From JBKBUF01 sp046290815 (lineage in GTDB: Bacteria > Bacteroidota > Bacteroidia > Cytophagales > Cytophagaceae): a stretch of 64,000 nucleotides of DNA. The notes under the pieces were generated by a model that made no database searches, was not told where the DNA came from, and saw only the letters and a program-made list of their open reading frames with translations. The stretch lies in the NCBI GenBank assembly GCA_046290815.1, contig JBKBUF010000022.1, forward strand, positions 1 to 64,000, read 5' to 3'. A program made the translations under genes and the position numbers. Shown here piece by piece: positions 51,053-59,193 of the stretch. How positions within the stretch are numbered: the stretch's first letter is position 1; every line of letters starts with the position of its first letter.

Positions 51053-51909
51053 ATTATAAACCAACCTCTATGCCTGGGCAGACTCAGGAAAACCAACCCG
51101 GCAATGAAGCAGAAATGTTTCCCAAACCAGAGATTATCAGAAAAAATTACAAAGGAAGTGATAAACTGAATGGTAAAGTAGCCTTAATTACCGGTGGTGA
51201 TAGCGGTATTGGCCGCTCCATTGCGGTGCATTTTGCAAGGGAGGGTGCCGATGTTGCAATTGTTTATCTTAATGAGGATAAAGATGCAAAGGATACCTTG
51301 GCCATGATAGAGCAGGAAGGTAGGAAATGTTTACTGATTTCCGGTGATATCAGAGATCAGGATTTTTGCAAAAAAGCAGTAGAGAAAACAGAATCAGCTT
51401 TAGGTAATATTAATATTCTGGTAAATAATGCGGCTGAACAGCATGTGAAAGAAACTATAGAAGAAATTTCTGCTGAACAATTAAGAAAAACATTTGAAAC
51501 GAATATTTTTTCATTTTTTTATTTTTCAAAAGAGGTCTCATCAAAAATGAAAAATGGAGATTCTATCATCAACACAGCTTCCGTAGTTGCATATAAAGGT
51601 AAAGAAGTATTAATGGACTATGCCAGTACGAAAGGTGCAATCGTGGCATTTACAAGATCCCTGGCAAAAAACCTTGCAGAGAAAGGTATAAGAGTTAATG
51701 CTGTTGCTCCCGGACCTATCTGGACACCTTTAATCCCTGCAACATTTAGCAAAGAGCAGGTAGAATCATTTGGAAAAAGTACGCCTATGAGAAGGGTAGG
51801 TCAGCCTTCAGAAGTTGCACCGGCTTATGTTTTCCTGGCTTGTGAAGATGCTTCTTATATTACAGGACAGGTTATACATCCTAATGGGGGAGATGTGATG
51901 ACGTCTTGA
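51049..51909 (+). CDS. SDR oxidoreductase (YghA/general-stress type)
   Basis: Short-chain NAD(P)-dependent dehydrogenase, 286 residues from ATG 51049 (an upstream TTG at 51028 is less likely). The ~40-residue N-terminal extension with PTSMPGQTQENQPGNE and FPKPEI is characteristic of the YghA/YhdF/GsiB subgroup of stress-induced glucose or aldehyde dehydrogenases. Rossmann motif TGGDSGIG (48-55), NNAAEQH, catalytic Tyr-Lys in DYASTKGA, and AVAPGPIWTPL. Substrate unproven. Neighbours are stress-type small genes, supporting a stress role. Confidence 0.9.
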   Translation: MDYKPTSMPGQTQENQPGNEAEMFPKPEIIRKNYKGSDKLNGKVALITGGDSGIGRSIAVHFAREGADVAIVYLNEDKDAKDTLAMIEQEGRKCLLISGDIRDQDFCKKAVEKTESALGNINILVNNAAEQHVKETIEEISAEQLRKTFETNIFSFFYFSKEVSSKMKNGDSIINTASVVAYKGKEVLMDYASTKGAIVAFTRSLAKNLAEKGIRVNAVAPGPIWTPLIPATFSKEQVESFGKSTPMRRVGQPSEVAPAYVFLACEDASYITGQVIHPNGGDVMTS

Positions 51910-51961
51910 TTAATTAAGAATTTAGAGTGATAAATCTTGAATTTTGAATGAATATTGTAAA

Positions 51962-51998
51962 ATATTAGATGTTGGGTTTTTTGTCCAACATCTAATAT
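51962..51998. terminator. 14-bp hairpin between convergent SDR and hemN
   Basis: ATATTAGATGTTGG (51962-51975) / CCAACATCTAATAT (51985-51998), loop GTTTTTTGT. Placed between two converging genes, so likely a bidirectional terminator; the ATATTAGAT motif matches the repeat tract at 12246-12290. Confidence 0.6.
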
Positions 51999-52028
51999 CT
52001 AACATCTGATATCCAAATTAACCCTTCC

Positions 52029-53399
52029 TTAAATCGCTCTGCTGAAAATCTTTTCTTTCTGTTCTTTAGCATGAAGTCGTATATCAAAACAAGATGCTAT
52101 GTTCCTTACAAAAGATTTTCCTGTCTCAGTTACTTTTACTTTAGATCCTGATATTGTTACTAAGCCATCTTCTTTAAGAAACTTCAGGCGATTAATTATT
52201 TGGTTAACGATTTCCTGTGATATAGCTGTTGAAGCTTTTAATTCTGTTTCATACTGGCACATTAGTGCGAGAATGTGATTTCTGATCTCCTGATCAACTG
52301 GTGTAAGGTGATGACCTTTTTCTATCGCAGGATGATTGTTATGTATTTTTTCTTTGTATTTTTCCATCTCCTTCTCATTTTGATAGTAGGCATTTCCCAG
52401 ATCGCTTATAGAGGAAACACCTAAACCTATAATGTATTTGGTTTTATACACCGTATAGCCCATGAAGTTTCTATGCAGTTTTTTTTCCTTAAAAGCTTTG
52501 AATAATGTATCAGATGCCAGTGCGAAATGGTCCATTCCTAATTCCATATATCCTGCATCTTTTAATAATAACTTGCCATCGACATACAATTCTCTTTTGT
52601 ATTCCCCAGATGGCAAATCCGCGTCATTATACCTTCGTTGTCCCTTACTCTTCCAGGGAACATGTGCATAGCTGTAAAATGCAATTCTATCCGGTCTTAG
52701 TTTCTTTATGCAATCAATGGTGTGTTTTATTGATTCCTTTGTTTGTAAAGGCAAGCCGTAAATTATATCTGCATTAACAGAGTTAAATCCAACCTTACGT
52801 GCATAGTCAATTACCTCCTTTGTTTTATCAAAGCTTTGAATCCTGTTGATGATAAACTGAACCTTAGGATCGAAATCCTGAATACCTACACTTATCCTCT
52901 TAAATCCTAGCTTTGCAAGGGTATCCATATGTTCTTTTGTTGTGAAATTTGGGTGAACCTCTACGCTGAACTCAAAATCGTCAGATACAATACAGTTTTT
53001 TAGTATTGAGGATATGAGTAAGTTTAAATTGTCAGGGCTGAAAAAAGTTGGTGTTCCACCTCCCAGATGAATTTCTTTAATTTTAATTTCTTCTAAAAGA
53101 ATACTATATAATTCCCATTCTTGTAAAACAGCGATAATGTACGGTAACTCAACCGAATGATTTTTGGTAATCCTTTTATTGCAGCCGCAATATGTACATA
53201 ATTCTTCGCAAAAAGGAAGATGGATGTAAAGGCTAATGCCTTCGTTAGCAATGCCTTTTTTATGTGAAATTAATGATCCCTTAAAATCTTCAGAAGTGAA
53301 GTTGTCATCCCATAGGGGAACTGTGGGATAGCTTGTGTATCGGGGGCAAGGAATATCGTATTTCTGATAAAGTTGATTATAAGGAGTTAACGATGTCAT
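52029..53399 (-). CDS. hemN: oxygen-independent coproporphyrinogen III oxidase
   Basis: Radical-SAM enzyme that decarboxylates coproporphyrinogen III to protoporphyrinogen IX without oxygen, in haem synthesis. 456 residues with N-terminal YQKYDIPCPRYTSYPTVPLW, the CxxxCxxCxC cluster motif PFCEELCTYCGCN (Cys 64, 68, 71, 73), LGGGTPTFFS, EVHPNFTT, ADIIYGLPLQT and a C-terminal HemN domain. Length normal for true HemN (not HemW). Single gene; a perfect -7 promoter element and an upstream palindrome suggest control by a CRP/FNR-family activator under low oxygen. Confidence 0.95.
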   Translation of the reverse strand: MTSLTPYNQLYQKYDIPCPRYTSYPTVPLWDDNFTSEDFKGSLISHKKGIANEGISLYIHLPFCEELCTYCGCNKRITKNHSVELPYIIAVLQEWELYSILLEEIKIKEIHLGGGTPTFFSPDNLNLLISSILKNCIVSDDFEFSVEVHPNFTTKEHMDTLAKLGFKRISVGIQDFDPKVQFIINRIQSFDKTKEVIDYARKVGFNSVNADIIYGLPLQTKESIKHTIDCIKKLRPDRIAFYSYAHVPWKSKGQRRYNDADLPSGEYKRELYVDGKLLLKDAGYMELGMDHFALASDTLFKAFKEKKLHRNFMGYTVYKTKYIIGLGVSSISDLGNAYYQNEKEMEKYKEKIHNNHPAIEKGHHLTPVDQEIRNHILALMCQYETELKASTAISQEIVNQIINRLKFLKEDGLVTISGSKVKVTETGKSFVRNIASCFDIRLHAKEQKEKIFSRAI

Positions 53400-53409
53400 T
53401 TTTTTATTA

Positions 53410-53417
53410 CAAAACTA
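53410..53417 (-). promoter_or_regulatory. hemN Bacteroidota-type -7 element
   Basis: On the minus strand TAGTTTTG, a perfect match to TAnnTTTG, 11 bp upstream of the hemN ATG (53397-53399). No clear -33 TTTG at the usual distance, as expected for an activator-dependent promoter. Confidence 0.6.
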
Positions 53418-53438
53418 CCTTCAATAGCCTTCGGGAGA

Positions 53439-53454
53439 AATGACTATAGTCATT
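53439..53454 (-). promoter_or_regulatory. perfect palindrome upstream of hemN, candidate CRP/FNR site
   Basis: AATGACTATAGTCATT is a perfect 16-bp palindrome. Its centre is about 33 bp upstream of the -7 element centre, i.e. about -41 from the expected transcription start, the class II activator position. The TGAC-N4-GTCA form is compatible with a CRP/FNR-family regulator. Confidence 0.55.
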
Positions 53455-53627
53455 AAAAAAGCTGAGGGATTGTGTAATAATTCAATAATCAGATAATAGT
53501 AAACATATTAAGCAGTTATACTCTTTGGTTACGAATTTTGTAGTTAACTAAGGATAAATATGAATATTTATTGATAACTACCTAATAGTCAATATTTTGA
53601 TTAAGTTAGTATTATAATATTATTAAC

Positions 53628-55412
53628 ATGCGTCATTTCTTAATTGTCTTCTTTTTAATTGTTTTTCCCATTTTATCTCAATCTCAGGACCTGATATTGA
53701 AAGAGGTTAATCCTTCTGATTATGGGATAAATATTGAGGGATTTCATAAGGGGGCAGAATTTGTCAGGAGTCGATTGGTACTGTTAAATAAGCAAAAAAT
53801 CGGGGAAAGTTTTATAATTAATCCTTTCCCTGAATATCAGTACAAAGTAAAAAGAAAGCAATTTCAATATCATGCAAGTGGAAGTAGTTACATTGGCCAG
53901 CTTGAAGGTATCAGACCGGGATATGTAATCATCTCTTTTGTTAACGGATTTGTTTCAGGCAAAATAGTAGAAGACCAGGGACCGACTTTCCTAATTGATG
54001 AGCTGAAGAATGATATTTTTTTGATAACAGAAGTGAATCCAAACGTGCTTACTGAAGGGGCTGCAGATGGTGTAATTTTTGAAGAGCAAAGGACCGGAAA
54101 CAATCAGCGTACCGAATCAACAAATGTATGTGATGCAGCCTCTATCTGCGACCCGGTCACCATAGATGTTATGGTTGTTTATACTCCGGCAGCCAAAGCT
54201 TTGGCCCCAGGTGGTACCGACGATGCAATTAAAAGCAGGATAGTTACTGCAATTGCTGAAATGAATACCGCTAACACCAATAGCGGAGTTATACATACAG
54301 TTAATCTGGTACATTCTGCAGAGGTATCTTATGTGGAAGGAGATGCTAATACAGATCTTGGAAGGTTAAGGAATACTTCAGATGGGTTTATGGACATTGT
54401 TCATACCTGGAGAAATACTTACAAAGCCGATTTGGTCGCCTTGGTAGTGAATACAGGTTGTGGTCTCGGATATTTGCAGACCAACTCAACAACTTTTAAT
54501 TCATCTAATGGATTCAGTCTTGTTTCGTATAGCTGCATGACTACTAACAGATCTCTTGCTCATGAATTTGGTCATAACATGAGTCTGAGACATGATATTT
54601 ATGTTGATAATGCCACTACACCATGTACAAGACATCATGGGTATGTCAACCAGAATGCAACCCCATCTACAGGGAGGTGGAGAACTATAATGGCATATAA
54701 TAACCAATGCAGTGATGCAGGAGAATTAGGTGGTTCTTTTAATTGTACCAGGTTAAATTACTGGTCCAATCCGGATAGAACTTATATGGGAGATCCGATG
54801 GGGCACACTGTCACAGCAAACAACGTATTCGCTTTGAACAGGGCAGCATGTAAAGTTGCGCAGTTCATGATCAATCCATTACCACTGACCTTACTTGATT
54901 TTCAATCCCAGATCGAGTCAGGTAAAGTGAAGTTGTCATGGAACACAATTTCTGAAGTGAATACATCCCACTTCGAAGTTGAAAAAAGTGAAGATGGCAT
55001 CACTTTTCAAAAGATAGCACATGTATTGGCCGCAGGAAATTTTTCAGGGATGAAATCATACATGTATATGGATGTTTATTTTACAAATAATTCATTCTAT
55101 CGCCTGAAGATGGTTGATAAAGATGGGACTTATACTTATTCAAATGTAGTTCATCAGCTGATTGATGATTTTGATAATGTAATGATATATCCTCAACCTG
55201 TTTCCTCAGGCGAAACTTTTTTTATTAATGTACAAGTCGATCAAACAGCTGATGTTACTCTTGTCGATTATTTAGGCAAGCAGTTAAAACTGAATTACAA
55301 GATTAATGAGTCTTTTATTTCTGCTGAAACCACTGATTTAAGTAAAGGAGCATATGTGGTTCTGATAAGAGATAATAAAAGTGTCAGAAGCTTCAGGCTT
55401 ATTATAAACTAA
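53628..55412 (+). CDS. secreted reprolysin-like (M12) zinc metalloprotease with T9SS domain
   Basis: 594 residues; signal peptide (about 1-20), a propeptide (about 21-175), a catalytic domain (about 180-420) beginning DPVTIDVMVVYTPAAKAL, with zinc motif HEFGHNMSLRHD (from about residue 312) and a downstream Met-turn candidate RTIMAYNNQC. Cysteines suggest disulfides. The C-terminal part contains a beta-sandwich (LLDFQSQIESGKVKLSWNT) and a T9SS-type sorting domain (IYPQPVSSGETFFINVQV...GAYVVLIRDNK...SFRLIIN). Expected to degrade extracellular proteins. Monocistronic; preceded by 228 bp AT-rich DNA. Confidence 0.9.
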   Translation: MRHFLIVFFLIVFPILSQSQDLILKEVNPSDYGINIEGFHKGAEFVRSRLVLLNKQKIGESFIINPFPEYQYKVKRKQFQYHASGSSYIGQLEGIRPGYVIISFVNGFVSGKIVEDQGPTFLIDELKNDIFLITEVNPNVLTEGAADGVIFEEQRTGNNQRTESTNVCDAASICDPVTIDVMVVYTPAAKALAPGGTDDAIKSRIVTAIAEMNTANTNSGVIHTVNLVHSAEVSYVEGDANTDLGRLRNTSDGFMDIVHTWRNTYKADLVALVVNTGCGLGYLQTNSTTFNSSNGFSLVSYSCMTTNRSLAHEFGHNMSLRHDIYVDNATTPCTRHHGYVNQNATPSTGRWRTIMAYNNQCSDAGELGGSFNCTRLNYWSNPDRTYMGDPMGHTVTANNVFALNRAACKVAQFMINPLPLTLLDFQSQIESGKVKLSWNTISEVNTSHFEVEKSEDGITFQKIAHVLAAGNFSGMKSYMYMDVYFTNNSFYRLKMVDKDGTYTYSNVVHQLIDDFDNVMIYPQPVSSGETFFINVQVDQTADVTLVDYLGKQLKLNYKINESFISAETTDLSKGAYVVLIRDNKSVRSFRLIIN

Positions 55413-55633
55413 ATATCTCCTGTTTTTTTAAACTGTTATTTCTACTGAGTATTTTATAAATTATTGCAAGGTTGTTATATCAAATATAAGTTTTGTACAA
55501 CAGTTTTTTAAATTGTAAAAATAATACCCCCATAAATTTTTTTTTGAATCATTTTCATAGGTAATTTTGGTCATGTTAAAATCTAAAAGGTTTTAATTAT
55601 TCCAATTACAAAACATTTAAACCAATAATTATT

Positions 55634-56530
55634 ATGAAGAAACTAATACTTACAGCTGCTGTTGTATGCACTGCATTTTTCTCAGGAGTGGCTCAGACAT
55701 TTACTGATGGTCAAACAAATTTAACCCTTAATTACAAAACTTCCTGCCTACTAAACGTTGGTAATCCTCACAATGGTGGATATGCATATTCTGGTGGAAA
55801 TATAGCATCTTCAGGTGGCGTTAGTGGTAATTCTGATGGTTTAAAAATAGTTGGCGGAACGGGAACTGATCTAACAACTTCTCCAGGTTATATTGATCTG
55901 TATGTTGTAAGAGGTGAGAATTGCCAGGAAATGAGAGCTGCAACTTCCATAGGAATAAACATGAGCGGAAGCGGACATGGCAAAGTTGTTATCAGGGCAA
56001 AATCAAACCAGGCTGGTGCGGAATTCCGTTTTTATTTAGCATCATCTGACGGTGGATGGCCAACTTCTACCTATAATGCTGAAATAATTAAGCTTGTTAC
56101 ATTAACCGATGAGTATGCTGATTATACTATTGATTTTGAAAGTGAATCAGCATGGGCAGGTTGGGCAGGTAAATCAAAAGTAAACCTTTTTGGCGTTACA
56201 ACCGGAACTGCAGGTGCTGAATATCACATTGAAAGTATCAAATTCGGAGCTGATGCGGTAACTGGCGTTTCTCTTTCTAAAGGAGTTAATTCTTTACTTT
56301 CGGTATATCCTAACCCTGCTTCTAATCTTTTGAATGTTGATCTTTCAAATCTTAATGGAAGAGCGACTGCAATTACTCTTACTAATGCTGCAGGAAATGT
56401 TGTTGTAGAGCAGTCAAATGTTAACAGTAATGTTTGTCCTCTTTCTGTGGAAGGATTAACTGAAGGAATCTATTTCCTGCAGGTAATTTCTGAAAACAAA
56501 GTTTATAATCAGAAAGTGGTTGTTAGATAA
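55634..56530 (+). CDS. secreted T9SS-targeted beta-sandwich protein, unknown
   Basis: 298 residues; signal peptide 1-20 (AVVCTAFFSGVAQ), one beta-rich domain (about 21-205) resembling carbohydrate-binding jelly-rolls (GEFRFYLASSDGG-like strand, IDFESESAWAGWAGKSKVNL), and a type A T9SS domain (about 215-298; LLSVYPNPASNLLNVDLSNL...GIYFLQVISENKVYNQKVVVR). No catalytic motif. Situated between an M12 protease and chitinase genes; it could be a surface glycan-binding protein. Its high-quality terminator and long 5' leader (about 220 bp after the previous gene) suggest strong separate expression. Confidence 0.75.
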   Translation: MKKLILTAAVVCTAFFSGVAQTFTDGQTNLTLNYKTSCLLNVGNPHNGGYAYSGGNIASSGGVSGNSDGLKIVGGTGTDLTTSPGYIDLYVVRGENCQEMRAATSIGINMSGSGHGKVVIRAKSNQAGAEFRFYLASSDGGWPTSTYNAEIIKLVTLTDEYADYTIDFESESAWAGWAGKSKVNLFGVTTGTAGAEYHIESIKFGADAVTGVSLSKGVNSLLSVYPNPASNLLNVDLSNLNGRATAITLTNAAGNVVVEQSNVNSNVCPLSVEGLTEGIYFLQVISENKVYNQKVVVR

Positions 56531-56544
56531 AAATTACATCAATA

Positions 56545-56586
56545 AAACAGAGGGGCTGTGTCATTAGATACAGCCCCTCTGTTTTT
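56545..56586. terminator. strong bidirectional terminator
   Basis: AAACAGAGGGGCTGT (56545-56559) / ACAGCCCCTCTGTTT (56570-56584), 10-nt loop, T-tract on the plus strand and A-tract on the other side (TTTT-like on the minus). Lies between convergent genes 55634 and 56598. Confidence 0.93.
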
Positions 56587-56597
56587 ATGTTAAAAGA

Positions 56598-57809
56598 TTA
56601 CTTGTTTATTGAGATTTTAAAACTTGTTGATGTTGTCTCATTGGAAATTTTAATTAAGTATATTCCATTTGTATTGCTGCTTAAATCAATTAAATTATCT
56701 TCCTGAGACAAATAGTATTCGGCAACCTTTTCTCCGGTATTGTTTATTATTTGAGCTTTTAAATTGGGAAACTGTCCAGTAGATATATAGAACTGTCCTT
56801 CGTTCGGATTAGGATAAATATCGATTGCCTGTTTTAACTTAGCTTCTTCTGAAGTTGATAATAAAACTTTCTTTTCATCATAGATTGCAGTAAGAAGTGA
56901 TTTGTCACCAGTAGCATCCATAGTCAATTCCCATATCATTATACCCCCGCCTTTTTCATGTGCTAACTGAGTTTTCTTTTTTATAGTAGGTATTCCATTG
57001 TAATGGACATTACCAATTTGATCTAATTCATGTGCATTAGCAGGATTGTTTGGATTCGTGACAATTGTCCTGTATGAAGTATAGGGATCTCTTCCATAAA
57101 ATGGGACGCCAAGAATGATTTTTTCCTTTGCCAAGCCTCTGTTCGTCCAGTAATTCATTGTATTTACTGCTAATGTGTAGGAAGAATGAGGGGTCCCGGC
57201 ATCATAAGCCATGATATTGAGGAAGTCAACATAATCGAAAACCTCATTTATTATGTGGTTTGCCGTGTTTCCGGAATGATAAACTGCAGCCGACAATTGC
57301 TTGTTTCTTAAATGAAGACCATCACTTAATTCTGACATTAAATCGGCAAAGTATAAACTTCTTGCAGCATCCGGGTATTCATAATCCATGTCCACGCCAT
57401 CCAGATTGTATTGATCAACGAGGTTTAACAGGTCATTTACCATATTGCTTCTGTATGTTTCATTAGATACAATTCCATCGAATCGGCTTTTTAAAACTTC
57501 TCCGTTCTCGCTCCAACCTCCACAGGCTATAAATACTTTTGTCCCGACTGCATGGGCATTGGTGACAATCTGTTGAAGTTTAGAAGTATTCTGTAAAGGT
57601 TTGAGCTTGCCGTTAACATCCGGGATGGCAAATGAATACATTATATGAGTGAGTTTAGTGTATTGTATAGAGTTTGCGGTTCCGGTCCATGCGGGCATGT
57701 ATCCTACTACTTTAAATTCGCTGCCTTGGGAAAAGGATGTTGCTGCTACCACCAATATTAATATTAAAGATGCCAAAGTAGCTTTTAGGTTAAGATTAAA
57801 ATTCTTCAT
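56598..57809 (-). CDS. GH18 chitinase with T9SS domain
   Basis: 403 residues. Hydrolyses beta-1,4-GlcNAc linkages with retention. Signal peptide 1-27, GH18 barrel (about 30-320): KVVGYMPAWTG, LTHIMYSFAIP, VFIACGGWS and the catalytic DxxDxDxE in LDGVDMDYEYP (Glu144), then ILGVPFYGRDP and GGIMIWELTMD. T9SS sorting domain (about 330-403; IDIYPNPNEGQFYIST...GIYLIKISNETTSTSFKISIN). Single-domain enzyme, likely processive or endo unknown. Convergent with 55634, divergent from the nitrilase. Confidence 0.95.
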   Translation of the reverse strand: MKNFNLNLKATLASLILILVVAATSFSQGSEFKVVGYMPAWTGTANSIQYTKLTHIMYSFAIPDVNGKLKPLQNTSKLQQIVTNAHAVGTKVFIACGGWSENGEVLKSRFDGIVSNETYRSNMVNDLLNLVDQYNLDGVDMDYEYPDAARSLYFADLMSELSDGLHLRNKQLSAAVYHSGNTANHIINEVFDYVDFLNIMAYDAGTPHSSYTLAVNTMNYWTNRGLAKEKIILGVPFYGRDPYTSYRTIVTNPNNPANAHELDQIGNVHYNGIPTIKKKTQLAHEKGGGIMIWELTMDATGDKSLLTAIYDEKKVLLSTSEEAKLKQAIDIYPNPNEGQFYISTGQFPNLKAQIINNTGEKVAEYYLSQEDNLIDLSSNTNGIYLIKISNETTSTSFKISINK

Positions 57810-58137
57810 AAGTATTATCGTTTGCTTTCGAACAATTAATGTCTTTTAAATTAATAATTGGTATCAGGGCTTAATTTTTTAAGCAAACTTTCAGTTTTCA
57901 TCTGGTTTTTTGAGGAATGAAAATTTTGCCTTAGTTTCTTAAAATTTTGCGTTTTTGAATTATATGGCGATATTTTATAGATGTTCATATCGCATTAATT
58001 TCATTTGAATTTATTTGGAATTAAAAAGCAATCTTTTTAAATCAGATTTTTTCACAGAGGTATTTATATACGACTTTTTTCCGCCCACAGCTTTCCTTTT
58101 TCAGAATGATTATGCTATTTTTTACAAAATCATTTCC
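57810..58137. other. 328-bp divergent intergenic region
   Basis: AT-rich space between the GH18 gene (minus) and the nitrilase (plus). Two AAATTTTGC-type hexa/nonamers (AAAATTTTGC near 57916 and 57943) and GCTTAAxxxxxTTAAGC-type IR (GCTTAATTTTTTAAGC at 57870-57885) are visible. It probably contains both promoters; no gene or RNA was recognised. Confidence 0.5.
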
Positions 58138-59106
58138 ATGGATAATTTACAAGTTGCTACCGTTCAGTTTGAAAACAGGAATGGTGATAAAGATTATAAC
58201 CTATCAAGAATCAGAGATTTGGCTTTGCTGGCAAAGCTTCAGGGTGCCAAGGTGGTGTCCTTTAATGAATGTTGTATTTCCGGTTATACGTTTGCCAGAG
58301 ATCTTTCTCGGGAAAAATTATTGGAAGTTGCGGAGTTTGTTCCTGAAGGTCAAAGTGTTAATAGACTAAAAGAAATTGCCCGGGAAACCGATATGGTAAT
58401 TTTAGCCGGATTATACGAGAAGGACCAGGAAGGAAATATTTACAATACTTATATATGTGTCGATGGTGATTCGGTAATAGCCAAATATCGCAAACTCCAT
58501 GTTTTTATAAGTCCTCATTTATCTCCCGGGAGCGAATTTGTAACATTTGATTTATTCGGATGGAAGTGTTCAATATTAATTTGTTATGATAATAATGTTA
58601 TTGAAAATGTAAGAGCTGTAACGTTATTAGGCACCCAAATACTCTTTGCTCCGCATGTAACCATGTGTACTCCATCACCTATGCCTGGGAGGGGATTTGT
58701 AGATCCGGTATTATGGGAAAACAGAAAAACTAATCCGGTTCCTTTACGCTTGGAGTTCGAAGGGCCTAAAGGAAGGTCCTGGCTGATGCGTTGGTTGCCG
58801 GCACGAGCCTATGACAATGGGATTTACATCGTTTTTTCTAACCCGATTGGAATGGATTATGATCAGTTAAAAAATGGTTGCTCCATGATTCTGGATCCTT
58901 ATGGAGATATTTTGAATGAATGTCGCTCCATGGATGATGAAGTGGTAACAGCTACACTCACCAAAGATAAGCTCTCAAAATCCGGTGGGTTCAGGTACCG
59001 AAACGCCAGGCGTCCTGAGATTTATGGTGATATACTCTCACAGCCCAATAAATTATCCCAGGTAAAGTTGAAAGCAGTATGGATGAATTCGGAAAGGGAT
59101 AAATGA
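58138..59106 (+). CDS. nitrilase/carbon-nitrogen hydrolase
   Basis: 322 residues from ATG 58138 (MDNLQVATVQFENRNG); an upstream TTG at 58015 would add 41 hydrophobic residues with no homology sense. Catalytic triad of the CN-hydrolase fold: Glu44 (FNECCISGY), Lys119 (KYRKLHVF), Cys149 (ILICYDNNV). Members hydrolyse nitriles, amides or carbamoyl groups (aliphatic amidases, beta-ureidopropionase, carbamoylputrescine). Substrate unknown. It lies between two chitinases; a role in amino-sugar nitrogen release is only speculative. Cytoplasmic. Confidence 0.9.
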   Translation: MDNLQVATVQFENRNGDKDYNLSRIRDLALLAKLQGAKVVSFNECCISGYTFARDLSREKLLEVAEFVPEGQSVNRLKEIARETDMVILAGLYEKDQEGNIYNTYICVDGDSVIAKYRKLHVFISPHLSPGSEFVTFDLFGWKCSILICYDNNVIENVRAVTLLGTQILFAPHVTMCTPSPMPGRGFVDPVLWENRKTNPVPLRLEFEGPKGRSWLMRWLPARAYDNGIYIVFSNPIGMDYDQLKNGCSMILDPYGDILNECRSMDDEVVTATLTKDKLSKSGGFRYRNARRPEIYGDILSQPNKLSQVKLKAVWMNSERDK

Positions 59107-59193
59107 TGCTTGGAAAATCATGGTGATTTTTTGTTTTTTCCTGGAATTAGGATTTGATTTTCCGTATAAACTCTCATTACAAAATCACCGCAT

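Noticed and set aside
58015..58137. 41-residue extension of the nitrilase from a TTG codon
   Set aside because: The nitrilase domain begins right at the ATG 58138; the extension has no matching family sequence.
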